Source: Bacteroidota bacterium (GTDB lineage: Bacteria; Bacteroidota; Bacteroidia; Bacteroidales; P3). Taken from it: DNA of 59,868 nucleotides. This document shows positions 54,073 to 59,868 of the stretch, one piece after another. The notes beneath the pieces are model-generated. The model had not been told where the DNA came from. It made no database searches and saw only the letters and a list, made by a program, of their open reading frames with translations. Location: NCBI GenBank assembly GCA_017860255.1, contig JAFNAR010000012.1:1-59868 (forward strand). Reading direction: 5' to 3'. Each line of letters starts with the position of its first letter. Within the stretch, counting starts at the first letter, position 1. Position numbers and translations under genes: made by a program.

Positions 54073-54399
54073 ATGCAAGAAAAAAACATTTTAACCCAAA
54101 AACAAGAAGTGTTAGTACGCTTTGCCAAGGCTATGGGACACCCAACACGATTAACAATTTTATTGTTTTTAGCCCATCAAGAAAGTTGTTATTTTGGAGA
54201 TATTCACGATGAATTACCTATTGCAAAAGCAACTGTTTCCCAACATTTAAAAGAATTAAAAGATGCTGGATTAATTCAAGGTGAAATTGAAGCTCCAAAA
54301 GTTAAATATTGTATAAACAGGGAGAATTGGAATATAGCAAAAGAAAGCTTTTCTGGATTATTCTTAGAGTTACCTGAAAAAAAAGTTTGTTGTAAATAA
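54073..54399 (+). CDS. arsR: ArsR-family metalloregulator
   Basis: The 108-residue winged-helix repressor has [18 protein letters not shown], the recognition helix in [16 protein letters not shown] and the wing [13 protein letters not shown]. Cysteines are C39 (ESCYFGD, before the DNA-binding helices), C80 in the wing, and a C-terminal pair C106-C107. Arsenic sensors use two or three cysteines, but the position here differs from the E. coli CVC motif, so the site must be built differently. First gene of the operon; it presumably releases DNA when As(III) or an organoarsenical binds. Confidence 0.9.
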   Translation: MQEKNILTQKQEVLVRFAKAMGHPTRLTILLFLAHQESCYFGDIHDELPIAKATVSQHLKELKDAGLIQGEIEAPKVKYCINRENWNIAKESFSGLFLELPEKKVCCK

Positions 54400-54445
54400 G
54401 AAATTCAATTAATCATAATTATTAATAATAAAAACAAATCAAGAA

Positions 54446-54679
54446 ATGGAAATTATTGTATTAGGAACAGGTTGTTCAAGTTGTAAAGCTCTTTACAAAT
54501 CAGTTGAAGATGCTATTAAGGAATTAAACATCGAAGCAAATCTAACTAAGGAAGAAGATTTGATGAAAATTATGGAATATAATGTTATGCGTACTCCTGC
54601 TTTAGTTATTGATGGCAACGTTGTTTCTTCGGGAGTTAAGCTTTCTGTAAATCAAATAAAAGAGTTATTAACCAAATAA
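54446..54679 (+). CDS. arsE: Thioredoxin-like small redox protein, ArsE-like
   Basis: The 77-residue protein belongs to the small glutaredoxin-like 'redox-active disulfide protein 2' group: VLGTGCSSCKAL gives a CxxC (C10, C13) and MRTPALVIDGNVVSSG the cis-Pro loop. In arsEFG operons such a protein, with ArsF, is linked to nitro-group reduction of aromatic arsenicals. It could also re-reduce the ArsC downstream. The ArsE name is given from position and family and is less sure than the fold. Confidence 0.75.
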   Translation: MEIIVLGTGCSSCKALYKSVEDAIKELNIEANLTKEEDLMKIMEYNVMRTPALVIDGNVVSSGVKLSVNQIKELLTK

Positions 54680-54691
54680 AATCATAAGAAA

Positions 54692-55141
54692 ATGAAAAAG
54701 ATAATCTTATTAATAACATTAGTTATTATATCTGTAGCATGTGGTGCAAAAGGAAATAAAACTGAAACCCAAACCACTGTTAAAGAAAACGTAATAGATA
54801 AACCCAATAGAATAGAAATTCTTTATTTTCATGGAAAACAACGTTGCATAACTTGTAAAAACATTGAAAAGTATAGTAAAGAAGTTGTTGAAAATGATTT
54901 TGCTAAAGAACTAAAAAATGGAGATATTATTTTCAAGGTAATTGATTTTTCTACTCCAGAAGGAGAAGCTATTGCTGATAAATATGAAATTTCCTTTTCT
55001 TCATTACTAGTAAACAAATATACTAATGGAAAGGAATCTATTAATGATATGACTGAACATGGATTTGCTACAGCAAAAGAAAAAGAAGCAGAATTTAAGG
55101 CTGGCTTAAAAGAAAAAATAAATGAGCTTCTAAAGAAGTAA
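54692..55141 (+). CDS. arsF: ArsF-family thiol lipoprotein
   Basis: The 149-residue protein has a lipobox ISVAC (C17) and a thioredoxin-like mature domain whose only other cysteines are in RCITCKN (C52, C55). The sequence matches proteins annotated as the ArsF subunit of nitrophenylarsenical reduction. As a lipoprotein it faces the periplasm, and it lies six bases before the ArsG permease, which could feed it electrons across the membrane. The biochemical role of ArsF is known only from few studies. Confidence 0.8.
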   Translation: MKKIILLITLVIISVACGAKGNKTETQTTVKENVIDKPNRIEILYFHGKQRCITCKNIEKYSKEVVENDFAKELKNGDIIFKVIDFSTPEGEAIADKYEISFSSLLVNKYTNGKESINDMTEHGFATAKEKEAEFKAGLKEKINELLKK

Positions 55142-55147
55142 TATCTT

Positions 55148-55855
55148 ATGGAACTCATACAAAACCTATTAGATAATTCTAATATTCCTTTCTTTACAGC
55201 TTTTCTTTTAGGATTATTAACAGCATTAAGTCCTTGTCCTTTGGCAACTAATATTACAGCAATTGGTTATATTTCTAAGGATATTGAAAACAAGAAAAAG
55301 ATATTTATAAATGGTTTACTTTATACATTAGGAAGAGTTATCGCTTATACAATATTAGCTTGGGTATTGATATTAATTCTTAAAGAAGGAGCCTCAATAT
55401 TTAAAATCCAAAAATCAATTTCTAAGTATGGGGAAATGATTCTTCCTCCTCTATTACTTTTGATTGGTTTATTTATGCTCTTTGGCAAATATCTTAATCT
55501 CCCAAAGATTGGATTAAATAAAAAAGGAAAAAATGTAAAATCAAAAGGGATTTGGAATGTATTAGTACTTGGTATTGTCTTCGCCTTAGCTTTTTGTCCA
55601 ACAAGTGCAGTGTTCTATTTTGGGATGTTAATACCTATGTCTGTTGCTGATTCAATGGGTTATTTTCTACCAATTGTGTTTGCAATTGCAACAGGATTAC
55701 CTGTAATTATTGTTGCTTGGATTTTAGCATTTAGTGTATCAAGCATTGGTAAATTCTATAACAGAATGACTTCATTTGAAAAATGGATGAGAATAATAAT
55801 TGGTATTATCTTTCTTATTGTAGGTGTATATTATATGTTTATCTTTTATTTCTAA
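55148..55855 (+). CDS. arsG: ArsG-type permease (CcdA/DsbD-like membrane protein)
   Basis: The 235-residue protein has six predicted membrane helices. Two half-repeats each carry a cysteine-proline signature: ALSPCPLATN (C30) and LAFCPTSAVFYFG (near 150). These are the CcdA/DsbD electron-transfer positions. Family members next to arsE and arsF are described as exporters of trivalent aminobenzylarsenicals. The conserved cysteines equally suggest electron export to ArsF. It may be either transporter or redox conduit. Confidence 0.82.
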   Translation: MELIQNLLDNSNIPFFTAFLLGLLTALSPCPLATNITAIGYISKDIENKKKIFINGLLYTLGRVIAYTILAWVLILILKEGASIFKIQKSISKYGEMILPPLLLLIGLFMLFGKYLNLPKIGLNKKGKNVKSKGIWNVLVLGIVFALAFCPTSAVFYFGMLIPMSVADSMGYFLPIVFAIATGLPVIIVAWILAFSVSSIGKFYNRMTSFEKWMRIIIGIIFLIVGVYYMFIFYF

Positions 55856-55894
55856 AATAACATAGCTCAATCAAAAAATTAAACAATAAATTAT

Positions 55895-56350
55895 ATGCGA
55901 ATTTTAATTCTATGCACAGGAAATAGTTGCAGAAGTCAAATTGCAGCAGCTTGGTTACGTCACTTTGATTCTACTTTAGAAGTATTTTCAGCAGGAACTC
56001 AGCCAGCAGATAAAATAAGTGAATTAGCTGTTAAGGTAATGGCTGAAGAGAAAATAGATATTAGTAATGAAAAACCTAAACATGTAAACCAATTTACTGG
56101 ACAAGAATGGGATTACTTAATAACAGTATGTGGTGATGCAAACGAAAATTGCCCAATATTTACCGGAGAAGTAAAACATCGTTTCCATTTTGGATTTAAT
56201 GATCCCACAAGAGTTAATGGTAATGAATCATTTTTAATGAGTATTTTACGCAAGACAAGCAAAGAAATAAAAAATACTATGGCTGAATTTTACCTTACAG
56301 AAATTCAAAAATTAGAAATACCAAAATGCTCTTGTAAAGGTGGGTGCTAA
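55895..56350 (+). CDS. arsC: Arsenate reductase ArsC, thioredoxin-coupled (LMW phosphatase fold), with Cys-rich tail
   Basis: The 151-residue protein has the P-loop C7-TGNSC-R13, the relay cysteines C79 and C86 in TVCGDANENCP (as in Bacillus/Staphylococcus pI258 ArsC), and the general-acid Asp in FNDP (D103). It reduces As(V) to As(III) using a C7-C79-C86 disulfide cascade. Unlike the classical enzyme it ends in KCSCKGGC, three extra cysteines (145, 147, 151) that could bind As(III) or pass electrons. The small thioredoxin-like protein at 54446 is a plausible reductant. Confidence 0.92.
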   Translation: MRILILCTGNSCRSQIAAAWLRHFDSTLEVFSAGTQPADKISELAVKVMAEEKIDISNEKPKHVNQFTGQEWDYLITVCGDANENCPIFTGEVKHRFHFGFNDPTRVNGNESFLMSILRKTSKEIKNTMAEFYLTEIQKLEIPKCSCKGGC

Positions 56351-56388
56351 ATAGAAATCAAAAAAATAACATTTTAAATATAAAGAAT

Positions 56389-56781
56389 ATGAAAAAAATA
56401 TCATTATTAGTATTGGCACTTATAATAAGTGTTGGTGCAATGGCTCAAAAGCCAACAAAAGGAGTTGAAGTATTATACTTTAAAGCAGAACTTGCATGTT
56501 GCCAAGCAAAAGCTTGTAATAACTTAGAAAGCATAACAAAAGCAATTATTGAAAAAAACTTCAAGTCAGATAAAGTTAGTTTCAAAACAATAAAATTAGC
56601 AGACCAAGGAAACAAGCCATTAATTGATTTATATAAAGCAAAATCTCAAACAGTAGTATTAGTTAATGCAAAAAAGAAAAAAACTCTTGATGTATCTGAT
56701 ATTGTAAGAAAGTTTGCCAGACATAATGACCAAGCTACATTTGAAAAAGAATTAGTAGCTAAAATTAAAGGAATCCTATAA
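56389..56781 (+). CDS. Second ArsF-like secreted thiol protein
   Basis: From ATG 56389 the product is 130 residues with a signal peptide (1-20, SVGAMAQ). The mature domain resembles the ArsF protein upstream (EVLYFKAELACCQAKACNNLES versus EILYFHGKQRCITCKN), but the CxxC is replaced by CC-x4-C (C37, C38, C43). It lacks a lipobox, so it is probably free in the periplasm. The frame is open to 56344 inside arsC, but the signal peptide marks the true start. The changed motif suggests metal binding more than thiol redox. Confidence 0.75.
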   Translation: MKKISLLVLALIISVGAMAQKPTKGVEVLYFKAELACCQAKACNNLESITKAIIEKNFKSDKVSFKTIKLADQGNKPLIDLYKAKSQTVVLVNAKKKKTLDVSDIVRKFARHNDQATFEKELVAKIKGIL

Positions 56782-56794
56782 ATAAACAATTGAT

Positions 56795-57763
56795 ATGATA
56801 CAAGTATTTGCAGATTGGTTAGTTTATTCTGTATTTGGATTAGAAGAGAAAAGTCATTTAGGAAGTGCCGTTAATTTCTTCTTTTACGACTCAATAAAGA
56901 TTCTTATCTTATTATTCCTAATAAGTAGTTTAATGGGAATAATAAATGCTTATTTCCCTATTGATAAACTTAGAAATTATCTCTCTAAACATAAACTTTA
57001 TGGATTAGAATATCTATTAGCTTCTCTTTTTGGTGCAGTAACTCCATTTTGTTCATGTTCTTCTGTTCCTTTATTTATTGGATTTGTAAAAGGAGGAATT
57101 CCTTTAGGGGTAACATTTTCTTTTCTTATTACATCTCCATTAGTTAATGAGGTTGCTGTTGCTATGTTCTTAGGTACATTTGGATTAAGAATAACCTTAA
57201 TTTATGTATTAAGTGGAATAATCTTAGGTGTAATAGGTGGTTATGTTCTTGGTAAATTTAAATTAGATAATTTATTAACTCCTTGGGTTAAGAATATTGA
57301 AGCAAGTTCAAACTTAGAAACAGCAAAATGGGAAGGAGAAAAGACTCCATTCTTAAAACGATTACCTACAATAATTCATGACTCATGGGGAATTGTAAAA
57401 GGAGTATTATTATATGTTTTAATAGGAATTGGAATTGGAGCAGCAATGCATGGCTTTGTTCCAGAAGGTTTCTTTGAACATTATATGTCAAATACAAATT
57501 GGTTTGCTGTTCCTGCATCAGTAATTTTAGGTGTACCTATGTATGCAAATGCTGCAGGAGTAATTCCTATAATTGAAGTATTTGTAGCAAAAGGAGTACC
57601 TATAGGAACAGCCTTAGCATTTATGATGGCTGTTGTTGGATTATCTCTTCCTGAAGCAACAATGCTAAAAAAAGTAATGACATGGAAACTAATAGGTATA
57701 TTCTTTGGAACTGTTTCCTTTTTTATTATTATACTTGGATACTTCTTTAATTGGGTTTTATAA
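56795..57763 (+). CDS. arsP: ArsP-like permease (DUF318/UPF0718)
   Basis: The 322-residue membrane protein has about eight to ten helices. The family signature is TPFCSCSSVPLFIGFVKGG, with paired cysteines in the membrane, followed by LITSPLVNEVAV. A second half-repeat has GVPMYANAAGVIPI. Related ArsP proteins export trivalent organoarsenicals such as MAs(III) and Rox(III); other members serve other metals. With ArsG this gives the operon two permeases and no ArsB or Acr3. Confidence 0.85.
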   Translation: MIQVFADWLVYSVFGLEEKSHLGSAVNFFFYDSIKILILLFLISSLMGIINAYFPIDKLRNYLSKHKLYGLEYLLASLFGAVTPFCSCSSVPLFIGFVKGGIPLGVTFSFLITSPLVNEVAVAMFLGTFGLRITLIYVLSGIILGVIGGYVLGKFKLDNLLTPWVKNIEASSNLETAKWEGEKTPFLKRLPTIIHDSWGIVKGVLLYVLIGIGIGAAMHGFVPEGFFEHYMSNTNWFAVPASVILGVPMYANAAGVIPIIEVFVAKGVPIGTALAFMMAVVGLSLPEATMLKKVMTWKLIGIFFGTVSFFIIILGYFFNWVL

Positions 57764-57834
57764 TTCAAAGAATAAAAGAAATGAAGATTAAGAAGAAAAT
57801 TTCAAAATAAGTAGTAAATTAAAACAATAGTAAT

Positions 57835-58200
57835 ATGGAATCAAATGAAAAATGTTTGTGTAATACAGGAAGTTTTAATGTAGTATGCTGTTCTGGAGCT
57901 TCAGATTTAGGTCATTTATCAGATATAATTGCACGTAAATTATCAAGTAATAAGGTAAGAAGAATGAACTGTTTAGCTGTAATTGCTAATGGCAATACAT
58001 CTTTAATAGAAACCTATAAACAAGCCAACGTATTAGCAATAGATGGTTGTTCTGGAGATTGTAGTAAAAAAATATTAGAAAGAGCAAGAATTACTGACTT
58101 TAATCATTTGCGCTTATCTGACCTAAACTATAAAAAGGGAGAAACGCCAACTAATGAAGAAGAGATAGATTCTATTTATGAAATAGCAAAAAACATATAA
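57835..58200 (+). CDS. DGC-domain putative zinc-binding protein
   Basis: The 121-residue cytoplasmic protein has the cysteine pattern C7, C9, C18-C19 (VVCCSGASDLG), C46 (MNCLAV) and DGCSGDC (C72, C76), as in the DGC family named after that last motif. Metal or arsenite binding is likely but unproven. It is 71 bases after arsP and five bases before the FmdE-like gene, and paired with the latter. Confidence 0.8.
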   Translation: MESNEKCLCNTGSFNVVCCSGASDLGHLSDIIARKLSSNKVRRMNCLAVIANGNTSLIETYKQANVLAIDGCSGDCSKKILERARITDFNHLRLSDLNYKKGETPTNEEEIDSIYEIAKNI

Positions 58201-58205
58201 TCTAA

Positions 58206-58850
58206 ATGAAAAAAATATTCAAAATCACATTAGTTTTATTGAACTTTGCTTTTATTAATGTTATAAATGCTCAAGAAATAAAGGTTATTGACACTGACTT
58301 TTCAAAAGGACAACTAAAAAATGTCCAAACAATTAATTATTATGATTTGATAAAATTCCATGGGCATTCTTGTGATGGTTTACTTGAAGGAATGCAAGCA
58401 CTGCAAGTGGGGTTGAAAGAGCTTTATCCTGATGGAATAATTGACAGAACTAATACAAGAGTTATTAGTAAACCATCTCCTTGCCTTACTGATGCTGCAA
58501 TTTACATTACAGGAGGAAGATACCAGTATAATAGCTTTTATGTAAGTAATGATTTTGAAGGATTATATATTATTCAAAGAATTGATAATAAGAAAACAAT
58601 TCAAGTAATAAGAAATAAAGGAGTAAAGCCAATGGTAATTGACAGTTTAGGAAACCTTGCTATAGAACAAAAACTATCTTACGAACAACTACAAGACCTT
58701 CGAAAATTAGAAGAAAAATATGCACAATTTCTAAAAGCTACACCTCCAAATAAAAACTTCACAGCAAAAGAAATAAAAGACTATAATTGGAACCCTATCC
58801 TTAAATCCGACTTTATAAAAACAGATATTATTAATAAAAACAAGAATTAA
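58206..58850 (+). CDS. Exported FmdE-family metal-binding protein
   Basis: The 214-residue protein has a signal peptide (about 1-23, ending VINAQ). An FmdE-type N-terminal domain follows, with KFHGHSCDGLLEGMQA (H52, H54, C56) and the later cysteine in SKPSPCLTDAA (C93). In methanogens FmdE accompanies formylmethanofuran dehydrogenase, but bacterial homologues are stand-alone proteins binding zinc or other soft metals. Export is unusual and points to a periplasmic binding role. It is the last gene of the operon, before a strong terminator. Confidence 0.78.
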   Translation: MKKIFKITLVLLNFAFINVINAQEIKVIDTDFSKGQLKNVQTINYYDLIKFHGHSCDGLLEGMQALQVGLKELYPDGIIDRTNTRVISKPSPCLTDAAIYITGGRYQYNSFYVSNDFEGLYIIQRIDNKKTIQVIRNKGVKPMVIDSLGNLAIEQKLSYEQLQDLRKLEEKYAQFLKATPPNKNFTAKEIKDYNWNPILKSDFIKTDIINKNKN

Positions 58851-58894
58851 AGTTCAAAATAAGATTAAAGGCTCAATGTAAAAATCCAGAAACT

Positions 58895-58934
58895 AATATA
58901 CCCCACCTGAAGACTACATAAGGTGGGGTATATT
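58895..58934 (+). terminator. Terminator of the ars operon
   Basis: Perfect 14-bp stem with a CCCCACCT core, arms 58895-58908 and 58921-58934, 12-base loop. No good T run follows, only a CTTAAT stretch. Confidence 0.75.
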
Positions 58935-58994
58935 CTTAATAAAATATTATTCTATTCATGTATATAAGAATAAGAATAATTTGGATAAGAGAAA

Positions 58995-59028
<34 letters not shown>

Positions 59029-59049
59029 AATAGCTATCTTTCTCTTTTT

Positions 59050-59631
59050 TTATTCAGCAATAACATGTATTTGTTGATTGCTTACTTTTCCTGATATTGT
59101 GGTTTCGGAGCTTGGTGTTATGTTTAATATTGCTGATTTGAAGTTTGCTTTCTTTAAATCAACAATTCCTTTTCTACTTTCTAAAAGAAAATTGGTTATT
59201 GATAATTTTTTTTCTGAATAGAATTTTGCATTGTTAAGCTTAACCTTCATTGATGGTTTGCTTATGTTTGATTCATAAATTAGTAATGCTCCATCGCTAA
59301 GTTCAACATCCATAATTTGATCTTTAATGAAAAGTCTTAATTGTTGTGATGAACCTAAATCTTCCTTTGTTATGGTAATTGTTCCATTATTTACAAAGCT
59401 ACTTCCTTCTTTTTCTTGTCCTGAGGATATGTAGTCTTTTACATCGGTTCCTAAATCGTAGTGATTTTTCTTACTGTCTTTTTTTATTATCACCCTAACA
59501 TCTCCGCTTACAACTAATTTATATATTCCATTAGGAATGTCTGACCAATGAGGACCAACTTGCTCTTGTGAAAATCCTTTAATAGAAAATAAAAGGGCTA
59601 AAATTGCTAAAAATATTGTTTTTGATTTCAT
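59050..59631 (-). CDS. Secreted GIN/DUF2807-like protein
   Basis: The 193-residue protein has a signal peptide (about 1-21, ending IKGFSQ). The mature part is beta-rich and repetitive: LVVSGDVRVIIKKD near the start, then short strands ending in TISGKVSNQQIHVIAE. This matches the Bacteroidetes 'head GIN' domain with a solenoid of alternating strands. Function is unknown; location is periplasmic or surface. Its -7 element (TAACTTTG) lies at 59668-59661. Confidence 0.72.
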   Translation of the reverse strand: MKSKTIFLAILALLFSIKGFSQEQVGPHWSDIPNGIYKLVVSGDVRVIIKKDSKKNHYDLGTDVKDYISSGQEKEGSSFVNNGTITITKEDLGSSQQLRLFIKDQIMDVELSDGALLIYESNISKPSMKVKLNNAKFYSEKKLSITNFLLESRKGIVDLKKANFKSAILNITPSSETTISGKVSNQQIHVIAE

Positions 59632-59660
59632 TGCGTTTAGTTTTAATTGGTTTTAGAAAG

Positions 59661-59668
59661 CAAAGTTA
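59661..59668 (-). promoter_or_regulatory. -7 element of the GIN-like gene
   Basis: TAACTTTG on the minus strand, 29 bases before ATG 59631. No -33 element at the right distance. Confidence 0.5.
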
Positions 59669-59772
59669 ATTAAGTTTTTCAATAATTGGTAGCATTAAGG
59701 GTATAAATATTTATTATATCATCAATAATGCTTCATTAATTTATATTTTTATAAAGGAAAAGGCTACCTAAA

Positions 59773-59868
59773 TGAAGTGCACCCCAAAAGTTAGACAAAA
59801 AACTTTTGGGGTTTATTATTTATGTCCAAACACACAATTGAAGAGAAATTGAAAATAATTTCTCTAGT
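59773..59868 (+). mobile_element. Left end of an IS3-family insertion sequence (partial)
   Basis: TGAAGTGCACCCCAAAAGTT is a typical IS3-group terminal repeat beginning with TG. A perfect 12-bp hairpin follows inside it (59781-59792 with 59801-59812, loop AGACAAAA), then the first codons of a transposase. The element continues beyond the window. Confidence 0.82.
59822..59868 (+). CDS. IS3-family transposase OrfA, 5' end (partial)
   Basis: ATG 59822 opens MSKHTIEEKLKIISLV, the usual start of an IS3 OrfA helix-turn-helix protein. Only 15 codons and part of the 16th are in the window. It lies 9 bases after the terminal hairpin. Confidence 0.75.
   Translation, partial: MSKHTIEEKLKIISL

Noticed and set aside
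53949..54212. 87-codon frame overlapping the start of arsR
   Set aside because: It reads the arsR promoter and coding region in another phase; arsR has clear domain motifs.

Overview
The window looks like chromosomal DNA from an anaerobic, strongly AT-rich member of the Bacteroidota, probably order Bacteroidales. The evidence is repeated promoters of the Bacteroidetes type (TTG or TTTG, 18-20 bases, TAnnTTTG), proteins with type IX secretion C-terminal domains, BspA-like leucine-rich repeat proteins, an LruC-domain lipoprotein, an S46 dipeptidyl-peptidase, an IPExxxVDY-type domain and a XepCAB-like efflux operon. No rRNA or tRNA gene was recognised. The right edge runs into an IS3-family insertion sequence, and the left edge cuts through the 3' end of an unidentified reading frame.

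Layout. 280-5098: a giant 2-hydroxyacyl-CoA dehydratase activase-like protein and a TetR regulator. 5259-9800: two tandem BspA-like, type IX-secreted repeat proteins; the second is split by a frameshift. 9950-13400: a small, decayed accessory patch on the minus strand, holding a DUF4365 nuclease-like protein, a frameshifted glycosylase-like gene and the tail of a REP-associated (HUH) transposase. 13557-21123: surface and periplasmic proteins (LruC lipoprotein, secreted unknown, TPR protein), a phosphate butyryl/acetyltransferase whose 3' end is duplicated around a lipoprotein gene, and a small PAS protein. 21484-27033 (minus): Na/Pi cotransporter, dihydrolipoyl dehydrogenase, RmlC and RecQ in one operon. 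27156-33386: dnaA with an AT-rich upstream region, yigZ-ribD, prmC and the pyrroline-5-carboxylate dehydrogenase. 33530-34660: an IPExxxVDY-like/ThpR fusion. 34991-42611 (minus): a seven-gene run made of deoxynucleoside kinase, KdsB, an HU-CCDC81/SPOR protein, M16 peptidase, S46 peptidase, FKBP isomerase and a phosphopantetheinyl transferase. 42728-49841: thioesterase, then a TetR-controlled tripartite RND pump with a small P-II-like protein. 49996-53059: YqaA/DedA-like membrane protein, a coiled-coil secreted protein and an amidohydrolase. 53060-54072: a 1-kb non-coding stretch with palindromic arrays. 54073-58850: a nine-gene arsenic-type operon. 59050-59631: a GIN/DUF2807-like secreted protein. 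59773-end: IS3-family element.

The most coherent unusual system is the operon at 54073-58850. ArsR precedes a thioredoxin-like ArsE, two ArsF-like thiol proteins, the ArsG (CcdA-like) permease, a thioredoxin-type ArsC with a Cys-rich tail, an ArsP-like permease, a DGC-domain metal-binding protein and an exported FmdE-family protein. This combines an organoarsenical (ArsEFG) module, an arsenate module and two cysteine/histidine proteins with no assigned arsenic role. It sits behind a short inverted repeat that overlaps its promoter.

The second theme is non-coding structure. Two intergenic regions about 18 kb apart carry short palindromes repeated at a fixed period of 22 or 23 bp with different core words (34804-34882 and 53335-53396). 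Other points worth a look are the ptb 3'-end duplication, the ThpR fusion, the frameshifted repeat protein and DnaA-box-like sites upstream of dnaA.
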